64,000 nucleotides of DNA, taken from the NCBI GenBank assembly GCA_031308135.1, contig JAHLJT010000631.1, forward strand, positions 2,581,371 through 2,645,370, in the 5' to 3' direction. Position 1 is the stretch's first letter; each line of letters opens with the position of its first letter. Under the pieces are notes generated by a model. It saw nothing but the letters and a program-made list of their open reading frames with translations. It did no database searches and was not told the DNA's origin. Both the position numbers and the translations under genes were made by a program. This DNA is from Acheta domesticus (Eukaryota > Arthropoda > Insecta > Orthoptera > Gryllidae). Positions 34,240-43,971 of the stretch are shown piece by piece.

Positions 34240-35250
34240 CCCCATAGTGTAACTCGTGACACTGCTGTTTGAACTAGTTTTGTAATGTCCGGTTCAAATC
34301 TTTTTACAAAATCAGATCTTTTAAGGAGACAATCTGTTTCTTGATTATACGTTCTTTCTTGTTTTTATGTTCATTACAGAAAACTCGAATTCGCCGAGGA
34401 TCGAAGGAGCGAAGAGAACTCTGATACTAAAGTGCGATACTCTTGAACTCTGATACTGTAATGCGATTTTTATAACTTTTGTCCCTCAAGGCCCGCCTTC
34501 GCGATGGACTTTGGCACGGTATTTCACGTCTTTCTCAGTCGTGCCGCGAGACATCGCATGATCGCGCCGTTTCAAGCAGTACTTGCGATCATGTGACACC
34601 TACCGGCACGACCAAAAAAGACGCGAAATGCCGTGTAATATTCTGTGACCATAGTGGCTCGAGGGGCAGCTGTGTAAAAATCGCACTATAATCCAGGTTG
34701 CACTTCATTCATTTCTTCTCTGTAGCGAGAAGCGCTCTGTTGTCAGTAGATAACTCACTCAGCTGGTCGTGACGTTGTGAACGTAAGTCTTTTTCCACAG
34801 CTCGCTTACAGAAAGGATTTAGAACCCAACCCATCTCAAAGCTAGATTTTCTTCGTAAAGAATATAATCAGTAATTACAAATCAATAGTCTGGCTACGAA
34901 GTAATTTCAAGTGCGAAGATACGAGCTTCGACAGTGAGGCCAAAAGAGTCGTTTTGAATACCTACAAGAAACGAACTCACAAAAGTCAGTGGAAACTTTT
35001 CAGTTTCCATTTCAACTACAGTTGTCCAAAACGTTCAGTTTTCGTACAAAAGCATGTCCTTTTTCTTGAATAAAAAGTAAATGTCACTTCTTTTAACTCA
35101 ATATTTTGTTGATTAAGATGTGTAAAGATGTCACCCAAATATGCCAGTTGAAACAACCATTCCTATGAGGTGAACAACAGCAAGTTGGTTGTTACCAGGC
35201 TGCAAAGCTAACAGCGTATCTGAACTTAGTTCAAATAATCTGTTTAAAAC
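34240..35250 (-). pseudogene. hAT transposase (ZBED5/SCAND3-like), C-terminal half
   Basis: Read on the minus strand, codons at 35245-35205 give VLNRLFELSSDTLLAL-type words. Codons near 35160-35060 give EWLFQLAYLGDIFTHLNQQN, then LKEVTFTFYSRK, and codons near 34320-34260 give FVKRFEPDITKLVQT. These three words appear in the same order in ZBED5/SCAND3/FAM200-type proteins (RxFELxxEL; LAYLADIFxxLNxLN; ..EPxIxxLxxxxQ). Frames change between them, and the MITE at 34441-34692 interrupts the C-terminal part. Confidence 0.7.
34441..34692. mobile_element. Diverged palindromic MITE, relative of 32092-32355
   Basis: Left TGCGATTTTTATAACTTTTG, then CCCTCAAGGCCCGCCTTCGC and GGCACGGTATTTCACGTC; right in inverse GACGCGAAATGCCGTG and AAAAATCGCACTATA. 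It has the same organisation and internal words (GCATGATCGC, GACGCGAAATGCCGTG) as the young copy at 32092-32355, but its arms are clearly diverged. Confidence 0.75.
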
Positions 35251-35639
35251 CTACCCGCTTCACTTTAGTATAACTTCGATTTCGGCAGACTTCAATAGGG
35301 AGCTCACTTCAGCTTCCTCTTTTGCGGCATCCTATTGGAGTCTAACTTCCCTCTCCCTTTTTCATGCGTGACTTTGAGACATCACGTTACAAAATCGAAG
35401 TTATATGCAATATGTGGAAATTGAAAAGCATCCACATCTTCTCACCGCATGCCAAAAAATCAACAATGTAAGGGTCGACTTCTCATAAAATTTACAACAT
35501 TAATTACTTGATTAAGAACCTGGAGTTCATAGTGCTTGGCGAATTAAACTGTGGACCCATTTTGCATTTGGCATTACTGATTTTAGTTCTTCACTAAACC
35601 ACTTTTCTCTCTGATAGAACCGGGCAAAATGCATTCCAT

Positions 35640-37310
35640 TATCGGTCGGTCTCGCTGGCTTTGCTTTCGCAGTGTCGGAGCCCCGGAGGTCGCGCGCGCG
35701 TTTCATATCTGCCGGTTGAAATCTATGCGTTGGTCTGCCTCAAGAATCGAAACTGTCGGAACCGCTCCATTCTCGGCTGTTCTTGTCAGTGTTCGCCGGA
35801 ATCGACGGTCTCGGCCGCTCAACGGAACTACGGGATTTAAAGTCGCCGCGCATTATGATTGCAAAATTCTTTCAATTAATTGTAATTGAGTAATGTTATA
35901 ATCGCAAGAAATACACGTTCAATTATTCTATTAATTGAACAGTGACAATCAATTGATTAATTGGGAATAATTTTAGAGAGACAAAACAATATAATTTTTG
36001 AAATAATTGAAAGCAAAAAAAGTATGAAAAGTAATTTAAAATGAACTTTTTAGCTATATCAATAAAATAGAATAGAAATAAAAAACTAAAATAATTTCCA
36101 TTAATTCTTTTTACACTGTGAATTATTTCACAGTATTGAAAGGTTATTAATTGGAATCTCTACTAATGTAAATGGACCTGCGGTTTATGTGCAAGTAAGG
36201 AATGAAAATATTATACAAGTCAAAAAGTTTACATTCCAGAATTACATATGAAAGCACAAAAATTTGCGTTAAGGGAAGAATAATTCATTTTATATCTTTT
36301 CTAATGCCATTTCAGTTTCTTACAAATTCGAATGTAAGGAATATTTATTAAACATAAACATTTGTCATTAATTTCATCATTATAAAATAAAAACGTGCAT
36401 ACTAAACAAAATTGAGATGGGTACTGTTCTTCCCTGCATGAAAACGTATTTTCATCACTGGGTACAATTTATTGTGACAGTTGTTGTAAGCCACCATGGC
36501 CTATGAAGTGGTCGACGCAATCGGACGCCAAACAACGGCGCCCACTGCAAATCAACCTATTCAACCCCTTGTCCCATCGCCAGAGACGGGTAGAGTTTTC
36601 AATAATTCGAAATACGTAATTCAATATCATATAGTACTTATGTTATACATTATAGAAAATGAGAGGAAAATAATAAATTTATAACATTGGGCAATAGAAA
36701 AATGTAATTTAGTACAAGCCTAGAAATGACAAACATAAATGTATAATTGTCTTTAATTCCATCACTGGAATACGAAAGAGGCCTAACACGTAACTCTTTC
36801 AATTAACAGAGCTTTCCTTCTATTTCTCTTACCTTCCCGGACAATCTGGGACGGTGAGATATCAATGTCGAATTCGGGGTTATCGACTTGTCCCCTGAGA
36901 CGCGAGTGATGTTTGCATTGAGAATCAGCCTAGCGCTCACCCATGACTCACCGGTCACCTACGACCGACAGCTCCTTTTCCTTGTGTAAAGAATTGGGAG
37001 GATAGCTAGCTTGTCAAGTGTCACATTCAAAAACAAATGACATCCTCGGTCTAGTACGCAAAAAATAGAGGTTCGGTGCCGAACGACTGGGTTTCATAGA
37101 AGTGAAAATGATTTAAACAAATTTTTAACCAAGACTAAAAGAAAATAGAAATAAATTTCAAGAAAAAAAGCTTAGAAAGTTAAATGTGCCTTCAAATACA
37201 TTTACGTGAAAATAGGCAAAATAAATATTCGTCATAATTGTTATTTTTTCACAATTTTTGCATATATACAAAGAGACTAAGGCTCTCTACAAAAACTACA
37301 GATACCGCTG
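35640..37310. other. Unassigned sequence inside hAT remnant
   Basis: Contains a GC-richer patch (35640-35860), an AATTAATTG-rich patch (35875-35970) and AT-rich DNA. One ATG at 36496 has an unusually good context, but the frame is short. No gene is supported. Confidence 0.35.
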
Positions 37311-37439
37311 GATTTCTTATGCATTGGTCATCGTACAAATCTGGCAAATCACAATAACATTGCGAGAGATCCAGTGACGCCTCCAGCATTCATTCGACGC
37401 GGTCGGTGCACCCCAATAACAGGCCAAGTTTCGGTATCG

Positions 37440-37766
37440 GTCGTTTACGATAATGGCAGTGTCGGAACTTGCATTATCGGAAATAGTATCGGCGCGCCTG
37501 GTCTGGCCGCTGAGAACGAACGGAAATGAGGGTGTTTTTGTCCCGCTGTACTTTCCGGTCAACGCTTTGGTACCATCACTGCAAATTGCAGTCCATGTTC
37601 CAATCAATCTCGAGTTGGTTTGCAGCTTCAAGAAACAATTTAAATAAACATTCCCTAGTGTGCGCTCTGACAATGGCTTGCAGAACAAAACATCTATCGC
37701 TATCGATCCATCTGATTCGAATCGGATGAAACATAATACAGACGTACATATAACAGAATTAAACAC
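37440..37766 (-). pseudogene. hAT transposase catalytic-region fragment (ZBED5-like)
   Basis: The minus-strand frame reads IAIDVLFCKPLSERTLGNVY, then TWTAICSDGTKALTGKYSG. LLFCKxLxxxTxGxxIF followed by xxxxCTDGAxAMTGKxSG is the conserved block containing a catalytic aspartate in ZBED5/SCAND3-like hAT transposases. The frame is open but isolated. The codons beyond 37520 drift away from the family. It is cut at its N-terminal side by the LINE starting near 37764. Confidence 0.7.
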
Positions 37767-38800
37767 TAAATTAAGTTCATTAAGTTACGCATTCAGAATT
37801 CTCTCAAATTCTGTCAGCCTTCATGCAGCTCGTTGCTTTTATTTTGCAAACGTACATTCCCGCTTGAGATATGGCATAATATTCTGGGGAAGCTCATCCT
37901 GCAGTATTCAGACCTTCAGATTGCAAAAGAAAATTATTCGAATAATGAAAAAATGCCTTCCACGTGATCCCTGCAAGCCTCTTTTCATTGAGCTGAGAAT
38001 CTTACCATTGCCTTGTCTATTTATTTACCAATCTGTAATATTTGTCAAAAATGACCTACTTAACGGAGGGAACATATTTTCATGCAATATTGATATTTAT
38101 AATTACAACACACGCCGTAGAAATCACGTGCATCAAGTGTCAGTATCAACAGCTCAGTACAAGAAATCAACATACAATACATGAACGTTACTTTACAACG
38201 CATTGCCAGATGACATTAAACAATTAAAGTCGGTACACAAATTTAAGTTAAAAGTAAAATCTTTACTACTGCAAAACTGTTTCTATACAATTAGAAACTA
38301 TACTGTTCGTGAAAAAGAAAAATAATGTTTATTGTAACAAAACAATGATATATAATAATGAATTAGTTTACGTTTGTATTGTATACATTTAAAAAAAATA
38401 TTTAATACGCCTGTAACAAGTAATGTACATCAGCTTCCGGGTCAATGACCCCCATCTCGATCAGGTTTTTGTCCAGTCTCCCTTATCCATTTTGTTTCTG
38501 GACGTAAATGTAGCTTCACTGTGCACACGTTTTGTTGAGCACTCCTTTGCTTGTAATTCATTTACCGTTGAAATTGATTTTCTATAACTAACATTTTTCA
38601 AATATTTTTATTTTTCTAAAATAATTATTTTCTAAATTCATTTTTTCGTTTTCTATTTTCGTTTTTTTAAATTTTTTAATTTTTTTTTAAATTCTGGCCC
38701 TCAAGAAAATGTGCGCAAGTAAATCTCTTTCCCCACACGTCATATAAAAGTTTTTACTGTTTTTTTGACAAATAATAAATAATAATTGAGTATAAAGTGA
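37764..38800 (+). mobile_element. CR1-group LINE, 5'-truncated copy
   Basis: From 37764 the sequence is closely similar to the intact copy at 46395-47510: ELNTKLSSLSYAFRILSNSV, ARCFYFANVHSRLRYGIIFWG and FVKNDLLNGGN, continuing to a premature TGA at 38182-38184. The 3' untranslated block (CCCCCATCTCGATCAGGTTT) follows, ending in an AAATAATAAAT tail at about 38770-38785. It interrupts the hAT remnant on its left. Confidence 0.8.
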
Positions 38801-38924
38801 AATATCAGTAAACTCATCAATGTATAGAAATAAATTCACTGTTTTTTTATATTTTTTTACCATATTTTTTCTCGAATGCTAGCAGTCATTTCAGAAATAC
38901 TCCTAGCGACCGTATCATCCGGGA

Positions 38925-39130
38925 AGCCGCGGTGGCTCAGTGGAAGGGCATTGGCTTTCTGACCTGAAAGACCCAGGCTCAAATGCCGGCGTAGGTTGGG
39001 ACGTTTATCTGGTGCTTTCCATTCAGAGGAGCTCTGGGGTCGATTCAGCCACCAGGATCTTTTCTGGGGATAGGAGAAACTCTTCAGCAATAGTGTGCGA
39101 CTTACATCTCTTAGGGAGCCTTCAAACAAC
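38925..39130 (+). mobile_element. tRNA-derived SINE
   Basis: GAAGCCGCGGTGGCTCAGTG starts a tRNA-like head with a perfect A-box word TGGCTCAGTGG (38932-38942), followed 40 bases later by a decayed B box (GGCTCAAATGC at about 38974). The rest (GGGGTCGATTCAGCCACCAG and CTTACATCTCTTAGG) is a SINE body. The tail is not clear. It is not a functional tRNA, since the cloverleaf breaks after the anticodon arm. Confidence 0.7.
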
Positions 39131-39139
39131 TTGATAGAG

Positions 39140-39810
39140 TATAAAGAGACTTTTCACTACAATTACCCATGTTTGTACTCACCTATTAATTCTTTGGTAC
39201 AGAACTGTACTCTCGAATATTTAAAAAAAACTGACAAAAGAGAAATTAGCCAATAATTTATAATTTCATTTTTGTTGCATTTTTTGAAGAGCAGCTTAAT
39301 ATTAGCTGTTTTGAAAATATCTGGGAAGGTTCCGGTGCATTAAATATGCGAGTTAACAGGTGTATAATGGCAGGCACAAAAGTCGGGAAATTCATCTTCA
39401 CCGCCCGAATGTTTATTTTTTTATTTTGCCGATTATTTTGAGAATTCCATAAGAAGAAGTTTCGGAAACGAACATTGTGTCTAAAATTTTGGGGGAAACG
39501 TCTTATGTTGAATTTTGTGGCTGAAGATTCTTCGTGAGATCGGCAGCAATTCTCGAAAAGTATTAGTTAAAAAGGCTAGCCACTATTGCCGGATCGTTCA
39601 TATCTCTATCGTTATCTTTTAAAACAACAAGGCATTTAGTTGATTTGGTGTATTTTTACTATATTTCATATTGTCTTTGTTTTGTTATTTGAGTTCAAAA
39701 TATCCTGATAGTGTTTCATGATTTTAGCCTGCTTTATGACTTTTCTTAACAATGTTCAACACGTATCAACAGCATTGTAAAACGCGTCCCATGATTCCTG
39801 CAGAAAGTAA
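39140..39810 (-). pseudogene. CR1-group LINE fragment, N-terminal side of RT
   Basis: The minus strand reads, in shifting frames, NDPAIVASFFN and the SRIAADLTKN word at about 39600-39530, KNEIINYWLISLLSVFF near 39240, and a terminal KELIGE. These correspond to the region before the RT (A-x-x-F-N-x-Y-F) and RT block 1 (INYRPISLLSVFSK) of CR1-group LINEs. It is related to the LINE at 45640-47520. Several frameshifts. Confidence 0.6.
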
Positions 39811-39834
39811 TCAATGAATGATTTTATTCTACTT

Positions 39835-40620
39835 TCAGTAAACAATCTCCCTGATATCAAAAAGTCGACTGACGGCAAAATATGTTCCGTCTGTCCGTTC
39901 GTTTGTCTGTCTGTGAACAATGCTAACCTGTTCAGCCAATTTTCTCCAAAATTGATATTCTATAATCGATCTGGGTGATGACGAGGCCCCTTGAATTTGA
40001 AACCGATATTTTAATTTTGAGAGGTCCTTTACATGAAGTCCCTGGGACACTTTCAAAATGTTCAACAAAATTAAATAAAATTTTGTTGGATAGTGTAAAA
40101 GACAATTAAGAGAAAGGTGCAGGTTTCCTGTTGGTTGAAACCCCTTATTTTTTGAAAATTGAAAAAATTCAAACATTTTTCGTCGACTTCCTACAACTAA
40201 AATATTAAAGATATAGATGTTTCTCTCAAAAAAATCTGATCCTTAAAGATAGATTTTGAAATAAGGTCAGGATCAATTTTGCGAAATCTCGGATATTATT
40301 CGCGAAATTTTGCGTAAAAAATAGGCAGTTTTTAATTCTGTTTAAACAGCTTTTTCCCAAAAACGCCTCCATCGTTTTTGATTAAATTATGTTGCTGAGT
40401 AGTCTGAAAAACGTTTAAGAAAATGGCGCAGGTTTCATATTGGTTGAAAATCCTAATTTTTCAAAAATTGAAAAATTCAAAATTTGCGTCCGCGTCTTCC
40501 TACAACTACAATTATGAAGATAGTTTTTTCTTAATGAAATGTGATCAAAAACACATCTTCAAATAACATATTCATATTTTTGAAAATATGTGTATGTTTT
40601 GTGTAAATTGGCGACATAGT
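39835..40620 (-). mobile_element. Family B element, reverse orientation, truncated
   Basis: GTCTGTCCGTTCGTTTGTC tract, then CTATAATCGATCTGGGTGAT, TTTACATGAAGTCCCTGGG and two modules separated by CCTACAACTA words, in the inverse order of family B at 30100-30960. No left end is visible. Confidence 0.6.
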
Positions 40621-40720
40621 TGTCCGATTCCAATTGCGTTTCGTGAACGTAAAATGAATGGTGAAGCAGCGCAGTTGGATGCTGCATAAGTTAGAATTTG
40701 TATATTATTTCATATATCAT

Positions 40721-40723
<3 letters not shown>

Positions 40724-40765
<42 letters not shown>
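40724..40765. repeat. (ATT)14 tract at a LINE 3' junction
   Basis: Uninterrupted ATT repeat directly joined to the 3' end of the Dong-like LINE fragment at 40766. Confidence 0.95.
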
Positions 40766-40766
<1 letters not shown>

Positions 40767-42191
40767 CATTACATCACGACTAAAGATCTTATGAGTCGGC
40801 TGAATATAAAATCTACTCCAGGTTGCAACCAGCTACCTAAGGAGCAGATTCGGTGACTATCAGTGCCTCTACAATACTTTACGCAAAATGTGGGCTGTTC
40901 CAAATAAAGCAATTTCTTTCACTTCCCAGTCTTTTGAATTACCTGGGAGTTTAGACAAGTTCTTACTCAAATTTTGCGGAACAAATCCCAGAGCTCCGAT
41001 AACTATCGGGACGACCTGTGCTTTTACGCCCCACATTCGGCTGATCTCGATTTCCAAACTCTTGTATTTAAGACGTTTCTCTGCCTCCTTGGTAACGACG
41101 TTTTGATCGCAAGGTACAGCAACATCGATAAGTAAACACGATTTTTTGGCCAAATCCCGGATAACTATATCCGGTTTGTTTGCCGCTATCGTGCGATCAG
41201 TTTGAATTTGTTGGTCGTACAATATCGTACACAATCCAACAGACGTCACCGGTTTCGGTGAGTGTTCGTACCACTTGGGGCATGTGTTTGGAACTTCGAG
41301 GGCGGTACAGATCTGCCAGTGGAGGTAGCTACACACCCTGTCATGTCTTTTAAGGTATTCGGTCTTTGCTAGGATTGGACAAGCTGAGACAATATGATCA
41401 ATGGTTTCTACTTGCTCCAGGCAAATGCGGCATTTGTCATCTTGGGAAATTTTGAGAACCGCTTTATCATAATGTCGTGTTCTCAAGGCCTGATCTTGGG
41501 CAGCTATTACAAGTGCTTCCGATTCTGGCTTCATCCTTCCCCTTTTAAGCCACATAAATGATTGATCTTTATTGATCTGCACCTTGTCCATTCTTTTTAG
41601 GTATTGACCGTGGAGTGGTTTGTCTCTCCACGATTTCTTTAACATTTTTTGTGTCTCACACTTCATGTTTAGCAGCATCAGAAGTTCAGTGTCTGTGTTA
41701 TTCGACGTGTCTTGCCTAGTTTTCTTCGCAATGTTTCTTGCTACACTAACAATGCCTCTGTTTCCCATTCTTCGGTCAGATTTCATGACCTGCCTCATTA
41801 GAGGGTCGTCTTGATGGCTGACTACATACTTACACAACCCGACTATTGCGTTGTGCCAGGAGGCCTCAATTTGTCTGAGGCCTCTTCCTCCTTCCTTACG
41901 TGCCACATAAAGTCTATGTATATCAGCTCGAGGGTGGGAAACATGATACATTGTCAGCAGTTTTCTGGTTTTTCGATCCATGGTGCGAATTTCTTGCTCA
42001 GTCCAGTCCACTAGTCCAAAACTGTATTTGGCTACAGGTACCGCCAAACTACCTATTGCAGATATTTTATTCCTGGAATTCAGAGCGGACTGCAGGACCA
42101 GTCTCACTCTTCTATAATACTCCCTACGAATTCTCTCTTTCATTCTGTCATTCGAGATGGTTTCACATTCTTCAATGCCCAGATATTTGTG

Positions 42192-42195
<4 letters not shown>
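40766..42195 (-). mobile_element. Dong/R4-like LINE, 5'-truncated copy 1
   Basis: Minus-strand element bounded by ATT/TTA tracts on both sides. It carries an open frame from about 42192 to 40869 and a 3' flank of about 100 bases (to 40766). Dong-type elements of insects are known to insert in TAA repeats, and the flanks here fit that. The copy is truncated within the C-terminal end of the reverse transcriptase. Confidence 0.85.
40869..42192 (-). CDS. Dong/R4-like LINE polyprotein C-terminus (partial, open)
   Basis: The open frame continues upstream of the first ATG at 42143 with KHKYLGIEECETISNDR, so 42143 is not a true start but a position inside a truncated protein. From the N-terminus: RT thumb/connection (YKYLGI; KERIRREYYRRVRLVL), a linker, a CCHC knuckle (CRICLEQVETIDHIVSAC followed by RHDRV), then a restriction-like endonuclease (KPDIVIRDL, LLIDVAVPCDQNVVTKEAEK, KYKSLEIEI). 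This is the R4/Dong arrangement. The roughly 440 codons are free of stops, so the copy may be young. It lacks the catalytic RT core and cannot move by itself. The neighbouring copy at 42240-43170 is highly similar. Confidence 0.8.

Positions 42196-42239
<44 letters not shown>
42196..42239. repeat. (TTA)n tract between two LINE copies
   Basis: About 14 TTA/ATT units separate the two Dong-like fragments, so each copy has this repeat at its 3' end. Confidence 0.95.
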
Positions 42240-42240
<1 letters not shown>

Positions 42241-43170
42241 CTCTAAATCACGACTAAAGATGTTATGTGTCGGCTGAATATAAAATCTACTCCAGGCTGC
42301 AACCAGCTACCTAAGGGGTAGATCTAGGGACTGTCGGTGCCTCTACAATACTTTGCGCAAAATGTGGGCTGTCCCAAATAAAGCAATTTCTTGCACTTCC
42401 CAGTTTTTTGAATTACCTGGGAGTTTAGACAAGTTCTTACACAAATTTTGCGGAACAAATCCCTGATCTCCGATAACTATCGGGACGACCTGTGCTTTTA
42501 CGCCCCACATTCGGCTGATCTCGATTTCCAAACTCTTGTATTTAAGACGTTTCTCTGCTTTCTTGGTAACGACGTTTTGATCGCAAGGTACAGCAACATC
42601 GACAAGTAAACACGATTTGTTCTCCAAATCCCGGATGACTATATCCGGTTTGTTTGTCGCTATCGTCCGATCAGTTTGAATTTGTTGGTCGTACAATATC
42701 GTACACAATCCAACACGTCACCGGTTTCGGTGAGTGTTCGTACCACTTGGGGCATGTATTCGGAACTTCGAGGGCGGTTCAGATCTGCCAGTAGAGGTAG
42801 ATCGACGACACACCCTGTCGTGTCTTTTCCAGTATTCGGTCTTTGCTAGGATTGGACAAGCTGAGACAATATGATCAATGGTTTCTACGTGTTCCTGACA
42901 AATGCGGCATTTATCATCTTGGGAAATTTTGAGAACCGCTTTATCATAATGTCGTGTTCTCAAGGCCTGCTCTTGAGCAGCTATTACAAGTGCTTCCGAT
43001 TCTGGCTTCATTCTTCCCCTTTTAAGCCACATAAATGATTGATCTTTATTGATCTGCACCTTGTCCATTCGTTTCAAATATTGTCCGTGGAGTGGTTTGT
43101 CTCTCCACGATGTCTTTAGCATTTTTTGTGTCTCAAATTTCATGTTAAGTAGCATCAGAAGTTCAGTTCT
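42240..43170 (-). mobile_element. Dong/R4-like LINE, 5'-truncated copy 2
   Basis: Nearly the same sequence as copy 1 from its 3' end (CTCTAAATCACGACTAAAGA) up to about 43168, then TGTTGTTGTTATTATTATAA. It is shorter than copy 1 and is split into two frames (43155-42718 and 42708-42343) by a small indel near 42712 and an insertion near 42800. Both knuckle (CRICQEHVETIDHIVSAC) and endonuclease words (KPDIVIRDL, VDVAVPCDQN) are present. It lies in the same orientation as copy 1, so the pair is tandem. Confidence 0.85.
42343..43155 (-). pseudogene. Dong/R4-like LINE polyprotein C-terminus, frameshifted
   Basis: Same protein region as copy 1, without the RT part. The first frame (43155-42718) covers the linker and CCHC knuckle up to TRHDRV-like residues, then diverges (RRSTSTGRSEPPSKFRIHAP) because of an out-of-frame change. 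The second frame (42708-42343) restores the endonuclease to the natural C-terminus (HILRKVL), identical to that of copy 1. Non-functional. Confidence 0.8.
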
Positions 43171-43394
43171 CTGTCATTCTGGGTGTTGTTGTTATTATTA
43201 TAATAATAATTATTAATATTATTTTTTATATTTATAGTATTTCATTTTAAATTGAATCCTTTAACTGAGTTCAATGTGAAAAGGAATAGATGATTTCGCT
43301 TTGTGATATGATGTGGAAATAACTAGTGGTGCTACAGAATGTCGCAGACATTCCCATATACGTTTTCTATTTCCTTTGGTCTCGGCTAGCTATT

Positions 43395-43971
43395 TGTAGC
43401 GTCATAGCACTGGGTGCGGCCGACCGCACAAGTCGTGCAAGGGGGAGGGGCTGGTCCTCTCGGGCCGCGCAGGGGCGGATGGACCCCCGGGGTCTCTCGA
43501 GGGTCTCTCCGCTGGGGGTGTGTCTGAGAAGGCGGCTGTCCGTTCGCACAAATGATGTGTGACGACAGAAATAGTTCGCAGGTGGATGGCAGGCTCCATC
43601 TGCAGCCGGCCCAAATCTCGAGCGGAAATGACGCTTTGTGCGTGGGAGGTCGGTCACGTGATGCCTCGCAAGGGAGGTGGGTGGAATAAGCTTCCTTGGC
43701 ATTCGAGTTTGACTGTAGCGATGTGCGGAGGTGATCGCGAGCAGCGTCTTGCGAGGCGTGGCTTTTCGCCACGGGACAAGAGACCAGGGGCGGCGCTAGG
43801 GTAGCGAGCTTGAGTTCTTTTGGCAGATACTGAGGCGGCTCGTCTCAGGAGTCGGAGTGCTGTGGAGAGCAGCGTTCCTTAGGAGTGTACATAGTGTAAT
43901 AAACTATCATAAATAAATATGTACAGCCAACTCCGTGTCTGTGTCCTTCCTCACCTCATGACGACGTCACA
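43395..43971 (+). mobile_element. Solo LTR of an LTR retrotransposon
   Basis: A 577-base insert beginning TGTAGCGTCATAG and ending GACGACGTCACA (TG...CA), flanked by the 5-bp duplication CTATT (43390-43394 and 43972-43976). Removing it restores the family A sequence exactly as in the copy at about 10570-10580. The insert is GC-rich, contains AATAAA at 43898-43903 followed by a GT-rich stretch and about 50 bases to the end, which matches a U3-R-U5 layout read on the plus strand. The absence of a second LTR or internal genes makes it a solo LTR left by recombination. A 5-bp duplication is typical of Ty3/Gypsy and BEL elements. Confidence 0.9.
43898..43903 (+). terminator. Polyadenylation signal in the solo LTR
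   Basis: AATAAA, followed by a second AATAAA-like word at 43912 (AAATAAATATG) and a TGTCTGTGTCC stretch, near the end of the LTR. This fits the R/U5 position in LTR elements and gives the plus orientation. Confidence 0.6.

Larger units (their letters stand above)
33712..37763 (-). mobile_element. hAT element of ZBED5/SCAND3 type, fragmented
   Basis: The left terminus CAGCGGTTCTCAACCAGTGG with GGTCGTGACC is the classic terminus of Charlie/Buster-like hAT elements. Transposase pieces follow on the minus strand in protein order: the DGT catalytic-region segment at 37766-37520, the LAYLGDIFTHLNQQN segment near 35160, and a C-terminal segment (FVKRFEPDITKLVQT) near 34310. The middle (about 35640-37310) contains no recognised transposase. 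The element is broken by two MITEs and its far end is lost where a LINE begins at about 37764. Confidence 0.7.

Noticed and set aside
36486..36684. ATG in near-ideal context (GCCACCATGG) with a 62-codon frame and a GGTAGAG splice-donor-like word after about 34 codons, suggesting a first coding exon.
   Set aside because: The product resembles no family I know, no continuation exon could be found, and the frame lies in an unassigned segment inside a transposon remnant.
38928..39000. Possible tRNA gene.
   Set aside because: The A box is good but the B box and the 3' half of the cloverleaf are decayed, and a SINE body follows.
43395..43971. GC-rich insert first considered as a host promoter island.
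   Set aside because: The 5-bp duplication, TG...CA ends and exact restoration of the split repeat show that it is an inserted solo LTR.
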